From Burkholderiaceae bacterium (GTDB lineage Bacteria > Pseudomonadota > Gammaproteobacteria > Burkholderiales > Burkholderiaceae_E): a stretch of 49,941 bases of DNA. Position numbers and translations under genes: made by a program. The DNA is taken from positions 1-49,941 of the forward strand of contig JADJVQ010000038.1 of the NCBI GenBank assembly GCA_016710525.1, read 5' to 3'. Below are positions 27,171 through 34,795 of this stretch, piece by piece. The notes under the pieces were generated by a model. That model was not told the origin of the DNA. It did no database searches and saw nothing but the letters and a program-made list of their open reading frames with translations. Each line of letters opens with the position of its first letter. Position 1 is the stretch's first letter.

Positions 27171-28816
27171 CGCACCGGGCCGGTCGCGTCGACGGCGGTC
27201 TCCTCAGCCAGCTGCAGGTCGCCGCCGCCGCAGGCCTTGGCGGCCGCCGCCGCCGCGATCTCTTCGCCTTTTCGGCGGGCAATCTTGGGTCCATGCATCG
27301 TCACCCAGCCGTCGTCGCTGGCGATCGACTCGGTCCCGCTGCCCAGCCGTCGCGACGCATCGAAGCCGAAGTCGACGTTCTTCTTGGACTGCGGTCCCCA
27401 GTAGCCGACCCGCCCGAGGTCATAGAACTTGCGCTGAAACCCGCTCTTCACGAAGGCCTTCAGGCAGCCCAGCATGTAGCTGCGCTTGGCCTTGTCGCGG
27501 ATCCACGGGTATTCCAGGAAGGTCTTGCGCATGTAGAACCGGCGGTAGTTGTTCATCACCCGGTCCAGCAGCTCGCTGCGGTCCATCGCATCGGGCTTGA
27601 TGATCGGCGTGACGAAGTTGTACTTGTCGAAGTCGAAGATCTCGACCTTGTCGCCCAGCTCGCGGAACAGATCCGAGAACGGCCACGGCGTGTACATCGC
27701 CCAGTTGGCCATGTCGGGCTTCCAGTCCATCGCCATCTTGTAGGTTTCTTCGAGGGTCTCGGCGGTTTCGTTCTCGAGCCCGACGATGAACTGCGCCTCG
27801 GCCACGATGCCGGCATTGCGCAGCAGCGTGATCGCCTTCTTGTTCTGGGCGATCGTGGTCTCCTTGTTGAACCGGTCCAGCTTGAGCTGCGCGGCGGCCT
27901 CGGTGCCCAGCGACACGTGGATCAGCCCGGCCTTGCGGAACAACGGCAGCAGGGCCTCGTCGCGCAGGATGTCGGTCACGCGGGTGTTGATGCCCCAGAG
28001 CACCGGCAGCTTGCGCTCGATCAGCTCCTCGCAGAAGGCGATGAATTTCTTGCGGTGGATCGTCGGCTCTTCGTCGGCCAGGATGAAAAAGCCCACCTGG
28101 TGGTCGCGCACCAGCGATTCGATCTCGTCGACCACCTTCTTGGGATCGCGCACCCGGTAATCGCGCCAGAACTTCCACTGGCTGCAGAAGCTGCAGGTGA
28201 AGGGGCAGCCCCGCGCGAAATTGGGGATGGCCACGCGCACCCCCATCGGGATGTACTGGTAATGGGCCCATTCCAGGATGCCCCAGTTGGGCTTGATCTT
28301 GTCCAGGTCTTCGATCGGCGGTTCGGCCGGCGTGGCCACCACCGTGTCATCGGCCAGATAGGCAATGCCGCGCACCTGCGAACGGTCGGCGGCCCAGCGG
28401 CCCTCGTCGATCGCCCTGACCAGGTTCAGGAAGACCTGTTCGCCCTCGCCGCGCACGACCACGTCGATCCATGGCGCCTCCTTGAGCACCTGCGGATACA
28501 TGAACGTGCCATGGATGCCGCCCAGCACCGTCACCGCGTTCGGCGCCACTTCCTTGGCGATCTTCAGCAGGTTCTCGGCCGTGTAGATGGCCGGCGTGAT
28601 GGCGGTGGCGCCGATGATGTCCGGGCCGAAGGCGACGATACGCTCGCGCACCTGGTCGTCGCTCAGATGGTGGGTCATCGCATCGACGAAGAGCACCTCG
28701 GAGTACCCGCCCGCCTTCAGGTACCCGGTCAGGTACGCAACCCAGGCCGGAGGCCAGTTGCCGGCGATTTCAGCGCCCCCGGAGTGGTAGTTCGGGTGGA
28801 TCAGCAGAATGCGCAT
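27167..28816 (-). CDS. bchE: anaerobic Mg-protoporphyrin IX monomethyl ester cyclase
   Basis: A 549-residue B12-binding radical SAM enzyme that forms ring E of bacteriochlorophyll without oxygen. The cobalamin domain (1-140) starts MRILLIHPNYHSGGAEIAGN. The radical SAM cluster is C204-x3-C208-x2-C211 in ARGCPFTCSFCSQWKFWRDY, with FFILADEEPTIHRKKF and GINTRVTDILRDEA after it. The C-terminal domain (ANWAMYTPWPFSDLF, VMNNYRRFYMRKTFLEYPW, YDLGRVGYWGPQSKK) is specific to BchE rather than to generic B12-radical SAM proteins. The ATG at 28816 follows GGGGG. The promoter region has PpsR/CrtJ-type boxes. No other photosynthesis genes lie in the window. Confidence 0.92.
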   Translation of the reverse strand: MRILLIHPNYHSGGAEIAGNWPPAWVAYLTGYLKAGGYSEVLFVDAMTHHLSDDQVRERIVAFGPDIIGATAITPAIYTAENLLKIAKEVAPNAVTVLGGIHGTFMYPQVLKEAPWIDVVVRGEGEQVFLNLVRAIDEGRWAADRSQVRGIAYLADDTVVATPAEPPIEDLDKIKPNWGILEWAHYQYIPMGVRVAIPNFARGCPFTCSFCSQWKFWRDYRVRDPKKVVDEIESLVRDHQVGFFILADEEPTIHRKKFIAFCEELIERKLPVLWGINTRVTDILRDEALLPLFRKAGLIHVSLGTEAAAQLKLDRFNKETTIAQNKKAITLLRNAGIVAEAQFIVGLENETAETLEETYKMAMDWKPDMANWAMYTPWPFSDLFRELGDKVEIFDFDKYNFVTPIIKPDAMDRSELLDRVMNNYRRFYMRKTFLEYPWIRDKAKRSYMLGCLKAFVKSGFQRKFYDLGRVGYWGPQSKKNVDFGFDASRRLGSGTESIASDDGWVTMHGPKIARRKGEEIAAAAAAKACGGGDLQLAEETAVDATGPVR

Positions 28817-28844
28817 CGTTTGCCCCCGGTGTATCTGTTTGTTG

Positions 28845-28887
28845 TGTCCAGTTATCGTTACTCACGACATGTCACTTTGCATTGACA
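28845..28887 (-). promoter_or_regulatory. tandem PpsR/CrtJ-type operator upstream of bchE
   Basis: TGT-N12-ACA at 28870-28887 (TGTCACTTTGCATTGACA) is a full match to the palindrome bound by the photosynthesis repressor PpsR/CrtJ. A near-match TGT-N12-ACT lies at 28845-28862, 7 bp away, like the paired sites of bch/crt promoters. They lie 29-71 bp before the bchE ATG. Confidence 0.6.
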
Positions 28888-28895
28888 TTTGTCGA
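28882..28895 (-). promoter_or_regulatory. weak FNR-like dyad upstream of bchE
   Basis: TTGACATTTGTCGA has the TTGA-N6-TCRA form of an FNR box (7 of 10 consensus positions) and overlaps the right end of the PpsR box. bchE is FNR-controlled in Rubrivivax and Rhodobacter, which makes it plausible, but the match is poor. Confidence 0.25.
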
Positions 28896-29015
28896 TCCAA
28901 GTTCCGACACCGGCAGGCTCGCCCGCCTTGCGCCACAATCCGCGATCGCCGTCCGCCCGGCCGCGGGTACTGCCGGGGCGGGCAGTTTCGTCCCGCACCC
29001 TTTCCTGGAGCTTCG

Positions 29016-30011
29016 ATGACCCGTCCCCTGGTGCTGCTGACCAATCCGATCGAGCCGCTCGAGCGGCTCCGCCTGGCCGAACACTGCGAGGTGATCGAGT
29101 TGGCCGCTGTCGACGCCGCCAGCGTGCTGGCGGGGGCTCGCGAGGCGCAGGCGATCATCGTCCGTGCGAACCTTCCCGAGGACATCTTCGAACGCTGTCC
29201 GGGCGTGCTGGCCGCGGTGCGCCACGGCGCCGGCACCGACATGATTCCGGTGGAGCGGGCCACGGCAGCCGGCGTGATGGTCGCCAATGCGCCGGGCGCC
29301 AATGCGGTGACGGTGGCCGAGTACGCGGCCAGCCAGATGCTGCAGCTGTCGCGGCAGCTCGCCCGGATCGACCGGACCTTGCGCGAACAGGACTGGGCGC
29401 GCGCGCGGCTGATCTCCGATGGCGGCAGCGACCTGGCCGGACGCACGCTCGGGGTGATCGGTACCGGTGCGATCGGCAGTGCGCTGGGGCGCATTGCCGG
29501 GTTGGGCCTGTCGATGAACGTGCTCGGCCACCGCCGCAGTCCCGGCGCCCTGCCCGAGCCGATGCAGCGGGCCGGCCTGGAAGAACTGCTGGAGCGCTCC
29601 GACTACGTCGCGCTGACCTGCCCGCTGACCGAACAGACGCGGGGTCTGATCGGCGCGGCGCAACTGGCGCGCATGAAGCCCGGTGCACGCCTGATCAATG
29701 TGTCACGGGGGCCGGTCGTCGACCAGGCTGCACTGGTCGAGGCGCTGCGCCGCGGCCATCTGGGCGGCGCGGCGCTCGATGTGTTCGAGACCCAGCCGCT
29801 GCCGGCGGACTCGCCGCTCTGGCACTTTCCCAACGTGCTGCTGTCGCCGCACATGGCGGGCATCACCGCCGACAGCATGCGCCGGATGAGCCGCATGGTG
29901 GTCGACCAGACCCTGGAGATGCTGGCAGGACGTCCGCCCCGCCACTTCGTCAACCCCCTGGTCTGGCCGGACCGGCGGCCCAATCCGTTCGCGGCGCCGG
30001 GACCGGCCTGA
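29016..30011 (+). CDS. D-2-hydroxyacid dehydrogenase (phosphoglycerate dehydrogenase-like)
   Basis: A 331-residue NAD-dependent dehydrogenase. The nucleotide-binding motif LGVIGTGAIGSALGRIAG is near residue 150, LINVSRGPVVDQAALVEALR carries the substrate-binding arginine, LDVFETQPLP the catalytic-dyad glutamate, and LLSPHMAGIT the catalytic histidine. RHGAGTDMIPV and NAPGANAVTVAEYA are typical. ATG 29016 has CTGGAG 5 bases upstream. Its stop abuts that of the convergent VOC gene in a shared TGATCA. The substrate is an alpha-hydroxy/keto acid of unknown identity. Confidence 0.9.
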   Translation: MTRPLVLLTNPIEPLERLRLAEHCEVIELAAVDAASVLAGAREAQAIIVRANLPEDIFERCPGVLAAVRHGAGTDMIPVERATAAGVMVANAPGANAVTVAEYAASQMLQLSRQLARIDRTLREQDWARARLISDGGSDLAGRTLGVIGTGAIGSALGRIAGLGLSMNVLGHRRSPGALPEPMQRAGLEELLERSDYVALTCPLTEQTRGLIGAAQLARMKPGARLINVSRGPVVDQAALVEALRRGHLGGAALDVFETQPLPADSPLWHFPNVLLSPHMAGITADSMRRMSRMVVDQTLEMLAGRPPRHFVNPLVWPDRRPNPFAAPGPA

Positions 30012-30899
30012 TCAGGCCGCGGCGCTGCCCGAGCCCACCGGCAGGGCCTGCACGCATTCGGGACGGCCCGACCATTCCCAGGCCAGGCTGGTTCGGGACA
30101 CGCCGAGCAGCAGGCCGTGCAGGTTCTTGGGATGGACCCACAGGCCTTCGCGTTCGGAGGCGATATCGCCACTGCGCGGGGTCAGGGTGGCCCCCGCGTC
30201 GAGCATGCGCGCCTTCAGGCCGTCGAAATCGTGGGTCTCGAGGTAGCACATGTACAGCGAGTCGCCGCCGCGCCGCTCGACGAAGCGGCGCATCGCGCCG
30301 GGCCGGTCGGCGAAGGTCTGGGAGAGTTCGATGCGATCCAGGCGCGCCGGCGGATCGAACAGCGTGAGCGTGCCCTCGTAGCCGAAGCGCTTGCTGGAAA
30401 TCGGCGAGAACCGGCTGGCATCGAGCTTGAACATCGTCGCGTAACGCTGCGCCACCACCTGCCAGTCGGTGTCCAGGGTGTTGGTCGCCTCGTAGAAAAA
30501 GCTGACCGGACCGATCCGCGGCCGCTCGACGAGCGGCGAGATCACCATCGGAAACCCGAAGGTGCTGGTGCCCGGCAGGTGCAGGCGGCCATCCTCGCGC
30601 GCCAGCGGCACGCCGAGCTCATCCAGATGGGCGGCCAGCGCATCGAAGCGTGACGAGGCATACCCGGCCGCCAGCAGGCCTTCGCCCCAGCGGTCGATGA
30701 ATTCCTGCACCGGCCCGGGACCGGCCGGTTCGCACAATTCGAGTTCGCTCTCGCCCAGGCGCATCACGAGGCGGTGGGCATTCAGGCAGGCGCTGCGGCT
30801 GTCGCGATCGGGCTGCGCGCCGAGCATCGAGGCGAAGGTGGCGGCGGCAAGGTTGCGGCTGCGAACCGCGATCAGCATTCGGTCGACACGATCGAGCAT
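30012..30899 (-). CDS. VOC-superfamily (glyoxalase-fold) protein
   Basis: A 295-residue protein with two glyoxalase-fold halves. The first half starts MLDRVDRMLIAVRSRNLAAA and contains VMRLGESELELCEPAGPGPV; the second half carries the segments GPVSFFYEATNTL, FDPPARLDRIELSQTF and LYMCYLETHDFDGLK. Metal ligands are likely H in HRLVMRL and E in FYEA, but this is uncertain. The family includes isomerases, lyases and dioxygenases, so no reaction is assigned. ATG 30899 follows GGAG at 8 bases. Last gene of the minus-strand catabolic run. Confidence 0.75.
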   Translation of the reverse strand: MLDRVDRMLIAVRSRNLAAATFASMLGAQPDRDSRSACLNAHRLVMRLGESELELCEPAGPGPVQEFIDRWGEGLLAAGYASSRFDALAAHLDELGVPLAREDGRLHLPGTSTFGFPMVISPLVERPRIGPVSFFYEATNTLDTDWQVVAQRYATMFKLDASRFSPISSKRFGYEGTLTLFDPPARLDRIELSQTFADRPGAMRRFVERRGGDSLYMCYLETHDFDGLKARMLDAGATLTPRSGDIASEREGLWVHPKNLHGLLLGVSRTSLAWEWSGRPECVQALPVGSGSAAA

Positions 30900-30937
30900 G
30901 GCGGATCTCCGGAAAAGACAGTGAAATGCTCCTGCCC

Positions 30938-31909
30938 TCAGGGCAGGAGGTCGGACGAAGGCAGGCCGTCGCGCAGCAGCGAGGCCAGATCGGCATCGGC
31001 ACCCAGCCCCAGCGCAGCGGCCCGATCGAAGGTGCAGGCCAGTGGCCAGGCACCGAACTGGGCGACGAGCCCGGGCGCCGGTGCGTCGGCGAACCGGACG
31101 CGCGCCGGCGCGCGGGCGTCCGATTGCGCCAGCGCCGCCACGATCTGCGCCACGCTGACGGCCAGCGCCGGCGCATTGACGGTGCGCACCGCGCCGATCG
31201 CCTCGCCAGGAAGATCGCCGAGGCGCAGCAGATTGTCGATCACCCGCGGCAGCGAACACAGCCAGGTGGTCGCCTGCGGGCCAACCGGACAGGTGTAGGA
31301 CCGGCCGGCCAGCGGCTCGCGGATGAGATCGCTGTTGAATCCCGACAGCGCGCCATTGGGCAGCGGCGGGCGCACCACCACGCCGGGCAGGCGCAGCGCG
31401 CGCCCGTCGATGAAACCGCGGCGCGTGTAGTCGTCGATCAGCAGTTCGATCACCCGCTTGTGTGCGCCGTAGCTCAGGGTCGGCAAGGCCGGCGTGTGAT
31501 CGTCGATGCGCGCCGGCAGGGGCACACCGAACACCGCAATCGAGCTGGCGTAGACGAAGCGCACCCGCGGCCCGCCCGCCTGCGCCTGACGCCGGCAGCA
31601 CTCGAGCAGGGCGAGCGTGGCTTCGAGATTGACCCGAAGACCGGCCTCGAAATCGGATTCCGCGGCACCGCTGACGATGCCGGCCAGATGAAAAAGGCGA
31701 CCGACCGGGCGCGCGAACAGGCGCTGCTGGTGGCTCGCATCGGCCACGTTCCCGGCCAGGCTGCCCGGCCCGTCGATGACCTGGTCGGTGAGCAGCAGGC
31801 CGTCGGGTCCCAGGCGCGGATCGGCCCGCAGGGCCCGGGCCAGGGCGCGGCCGATGAAGCCGGCCGCTCCGGTGATTAGCACAAGGGTATCGGGCGCTGC
31901 CAGGCTCAT
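30938..31909 (-). CDS. denD: DenD-like NAD-dependent SDR (D-erythronate dehydrogenase family)
   Basis: A 323-residue extended SDR. The fingerprint VLITGAAGFIGRALARAL is at residues 9-26, LFHLAGIVSGAAESDFEAGL near 72, and the catalytic YGAHK near 145 follows VYASSIAVFG. PGVVVRPPLPNGALSGFNSD and TWLCSLPRVIDNLLRL are characteristic of the DenD group that oxidises D-erythronate at C2. The exact substrate here is an inference from similarity. It begins 12 bp after the MFS gene, so they are likely co-transcribed, consistent with import and oxidation of a sugar acid. Confidence 0.8.
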   Translation of the reverse strand: MSLAAPDTLVLITGAAGFIGRALARALRADPRLGPDGLLLTDQVIDGPGSLAGNVADASHQQRLFARPVGRLFHLAGIVSGAAESDFEAGLRVNLEATLALLECCRRQAQAGGPRVRFVYASSIAVFGVPLPARIDDHTPALPTLSYGAHKRVIELLIDDYTRRGFIDGRALRLPGVVVRPPLPNGALSGFNSDLIREPLAGRSYTCPVGPQATTWLCSLPRVIDNLLRLGDLPGEAIGAVRTVNAPALAVSVAQIVAALAQSDARAPARVRFADAPAPGLVAQFGAWPLACTFDRAAALGLGADADLASLLRDGLPSSDLLP

Positions 31910-31921
31910 GTCCGGGCGTCT

Positions 31922-33109
31922 TTACGCACGCGAGGCAGAGCGGCCTCGGCCATCCGGCAGGCCCCAGGCGATGATCACGCCCAGCACGTTGCCGGCAGCG
32001 GCGATCAGCACCGCGGTGCCGTACCCCTGCGTGCGATCGTAGAGCCATCCGGCCAGCACCGGCAGACTGACCGCGGCGATGCACCAGGCGATGTACAGCT
32101 GACTGGCCACGCGGCCGAACGAGTTCTTGTGCCAGTACTGGGCGATCGCACCAGCGGTGGTGCCGGAGATGAAACCGTAGCCCATGCCGATCATCGTCAG
32201 CGCGGGAATGGCCACCCAGGGACCCGGCCACACGCTGAGCAGGATTGCCCCGGCCAGCGAAAACAGGTGCGCGAACACCGCCACGCGCGGCACCGCGAAC
32301 CGGTCGACCATCCAGCCGCCGCCGATGCGCGCCGCGGCGATCGCACCGGTGATGAAGGTGGTCGCGCCGAGGGCCAGCATCGTCTGGCCGCCATAGGCCT
32401 GCACGATGCCGGCGGCCTGGCTCATCACCGTGAGGCCGGCCGCGGCGGCCAGGAAAAAGACCGAAAACAGGCGGGCGAAGATTGCCCAGCGGGGATTGTC
32501 GTCGACCGCCACGCCCGGCGTGCTGTCCTGCATGCGGATATCGGCCAGGCGCAGCAGCGCGGCGCTCAGCAGCGAGGCGCCCAGCACCGTGGCCGCCAGC
32601 CCCGCCAGCGTGGGACGAAGTCCGTAGGCCACGATCGCCCAGCCGAACAGCGGCGCGCCGATCATCGCCCCCAGCGGGTACAGGCCGATCACATAGCCGT
32701 TGACCAGCCCGGTTTTGGTCTGCACGGTCTGGTTGACCCCCTGCTGCACGACGATGAAGGCCACGCCTCCACCCAGCCCGAACAGCAGCCCGTAGCCCAC
32801 CATCAGCTCGAACAGACCGCTGGCGCGGGCCGTCAGCGCCAGTCCGACCGCGCTGAACGCGCCGGCCATTGCGATCAGCGTAAACGGCGACAGGCGGCGG
32901 AACAGAAACGGCGCGAGGTTCATGCCCGCCGTCAGGCTGCAGGCGGCCAGCCCGAAGATCAGGGTCATGTCGGCACGGCTGATGCCCAGCATGGACTCCA
33001 TCGGCTTCAGGAAAACACTGAATGCGTAGATGGTCCCGAACGGCAGGTTGATGGCGGTCGCGGCCGCGATCGCGGCAGCCGAACGCTGACCCGGCGTGAG
33101 GGCGCTCAA
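31922..33109 (-). CDS. MFS transporter (OFA/monocarboxylate-like)
   Basis: A 395-residue permease with 12 predicted membrane helices. INLPFGTIYAFSVFLKPM at the N-terminus, VGYGLLFGLGGGVAFIVVQQGV and RIGGGWMVDRFAVPRVAVFA in the second half are typical of the oxalate:formate antiporter/monocarboxylate branch. The only available start is TTG 33109, with no ribosome site and an in-frame stop shortly upstream, so translation may be weak or depend on the upstream gene. A terminator-like hairpin precedes it. The substrate is probably a carboxylate. Confidence 0.85.
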   Translation of the reverse strand: MSALTPGQRSAAAIAAATAINLPFGTIYAFSVFLKPMESMLGISRADMTLIFGLAACSLTAGMNLAPFLFRRLSPFTLIAMAGAFSAVGLALTARASGLFELMVGYGLLFGLGGGVAFIVVQQGVNQTVQTKTGLVNGYVIGLYPLGAMIGAPLFGWAIVAYGLRPTLAGLAATVLGASLLSAALLRLADIRMQDSTPGVAVDDNPRWAIFARLFSVFFLAAAAGLTVMSQAAGIVQAYGGQTMLALGATTFITGAIAAARIGGGWMVDRFAVPRVAVFAHLFSLAGAILLSVWPGPWVAIPALTMIGMGYGFISGTTAGAIAQYWHKNSFGRVASQLYIAWCIAAVSLPVLAGWLYDRTQGYGTAVLIAAAGNVLGVIIAWGLPDGRGRSASRA

Positions 33110-33191
33110 GCGGAGTAGGGGCGCGACGGCATCGCCCGATTATCGTCGATGTGCCGCATACGCGGACGGATCGGGCGGCCGGATCGAAACA

Positions 33192-33209
33192 GCCCGCCTC
33201 ACGGCGGGC
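33192..33209 (-). terminator. short GC hairpin after the Bug remnant
   Basis: GCCCGCC and GGCGGGC around a tetraloop, 9 bp past the remnant's stop, followed on the minus strand by TGTTTC. A weak intrinsic terminator. Confidence 0.45.
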
Positions 33210-33217
33210 CCTTCGGC

Positions 33218-33511
33218 TTATTCGGGCTGGATGCCCGCGTCCTTGATGCTGCGGCCCCACTGGCCATGCTGTTCGACAGCGAACTTCCTGAACTCCTCGA
33301 CCGTGGACGGGAACGGCTCCAGCCCCAGGCCCATCATCCGCTCGCGGATCGCCGGCGTGGCCAGCACCTTGTTGACCGCCGCATTGAGCGTATTGACGAT
33401 GGCCGGCGCGATCAGGCCGCCACACACGGCAAAGTTGTAACCTGGCACGGTCTCGCCCACGGGCGGCAGATCGGGCAGCAGCGCGAATACGGCTTTGCGC
33501 AACAACTTCAT
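33218..33511 (-). pseudogene. internally deleted Bug/TctC receptor remnant
   Basis: A 97-codon frame with a good ribosome site (AGGAGA) and a typical Bug start MKLLRKAVFAL, but after residue 11 it jumps to the C-terminal third of the family (LPDLPPVGETVPGYNFAV, then AAVNKVLATPAIRERMMGLG and EEFRKFAVEQHGQWGRSIKD). About 220 residues are absent in frame, including the ligand-binding core. A further small gap occurs at GGLIAP-AIVN, where the family has GTP. A receptor function is excluded. It sits between the racemase and the MFS gene, so the operon once had its own periplasmic receptor. Confidence 0.8.
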
Positions 33512-33580
33512 GTGTGTCTCCTGAGAGGGTCGCTCGCCGGGTCGCCACGATGGCGCCCGTTGAATCGCCCCGTAGTCTAC

Positions 33581-34740
33581 TCAGGATGCGCGTTCGACCA
33601 CCACGCCGCGCTCGATCAGTGCCGTCAGATCGGACTGCGCCAGGCCCCAGTCCACGGCGGCAGCGACCCCGCTGGGACCGGGCGCAACCGGCGCGGCCGG
33701 CGTGCCCGCCGGCGTGCGGCTGAAGCGCGGCGCCGGGGCGGGCTGGAGCACTCCGTCGACTTCGATGAACGTGCCGCGAGCCTTGTTGTGGGGATGGGCC
33801 TGCGCCGCACCGGGGGCCAGCACCGGCGCGAAGCAGGCATCGGTCCCTTCGAGCAGCGCGCACCAGTGCGCCGACGGCTTGGACTTGAAGATCTCGGCAA
33901 ATCGCCGCTTGTAGGCCGGCCAATGGCGCCGGTCATCGAGCTCGGCAACCCGCTCGACCGGCAGCCCGAGGCGCTCGAACAGCACCTCGCGAAACTTCAT
34001 TTCGATCGGCGCGATGGTGACGAACTCGCCGTCGGCGCACTCGTACACCTCGTAGTGCGGCGCGCCGCTGTCCAGCAGGTTGTCGCCGCGCACGCCATTG
34101 TGCTGGCCGGCGCCCAGGCTGCCGAAGAACGAGGCCATCAGCGTCGCGGCGCCATCGACCATCGCGGTATCGACCACCTGCCCCTTGCCCGAGCGGGAGG
34201 CCTCGAGCAGTGCGCTGACGATGCCGAAAGCGAGCATCAGGCCGCCGCCGCCAAAATCGCCGACCAGGTTCAGGGGCGGTGTGGGCGCCGCGCCGGCACG
34301 GCCGATCGCATGCAGCGCGCCCGACATCGCGATGTAGTTCAGGTCGTGACCGGCCGCCAGGCTGAGCGGCCCTTCCTGGCCGAAACCGGTCACCCGGCCA
34401 TAGACCAGCCGGGATTGATGGCCAGGCAGTCCTGCGGCCCCAGGCCCAGGCGCTCCATCGCGCCGGGACGCAGGCCCTCGATCGTGGCATCGGCCTTGGC
34501 CACCAGACGACGCGCCAGCGCGATGCCCTCGGGATGCTTCAAGTCGACCGCCAGCACCCGCTTGCCGCGGTTGAGCAGGTCGAAGCGGGTTGGCTTTTGC
34601 ACGCCCAGGCCGGTGGGCACGGCCCGATCCAGGCGCAGCACATCGGCGCCCAGATCGGCCAGCAGCATGCCGCACATCGGGCCGGGGCCGATGCCCGCGA
34701 ACTCGAGGATCTTGAATCCGGCCAACGGGCCTTGTTTCAT
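33581..34740 (-). pseudogene. alpha-methylacyl-CoA racemase (CaiB/BaiF family III), single-base frameshift
   Basis: AMACR/MCR enzymes invert the 2-methyl stereocentre of branched acyl-CoAs. ATG 34740 (AGGA 7 bases upstream) leads KILEFAGIGPGPMCGMLLAD and VLAVDLKHPEG, but this frame ends soon after LAINPG. From about 34410 the neighbouring frame continues RLVYGRVTGFGQEGPLSLAA. Catalytic residues of Mycobacterium MCR are matched: His126 in AGHDLNYIAMSGAL, Asp156 in LVGDFGGGG, Glu241 in APIEMKF. One missing C in a C-run (AATCCCGGCTG) near 34408-34413 restores the frame. Because everything else is conserved, a sequencing error or very recent mutation is likely. Directly downstream of the acyl-CoA dehydrogenase, fitting methyl-branched acyl-CoA degradation. 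Confidence 0.85.
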
Positions 34741-34795
34741 GGTCTGTCCTTCCACGCGAAGCGTTGATTCGATGTGCCGGGTCAATGCGGCCAGG

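Noticed and set aside
30012..33923. A 1303-codon open frame on the minus strand
   Set aside because: Its 3' end is the VOC protein in frame; the rest is the out-of-frame shadow of denD, MFS, the Bug remnant and the racemase, kept open by high GC.
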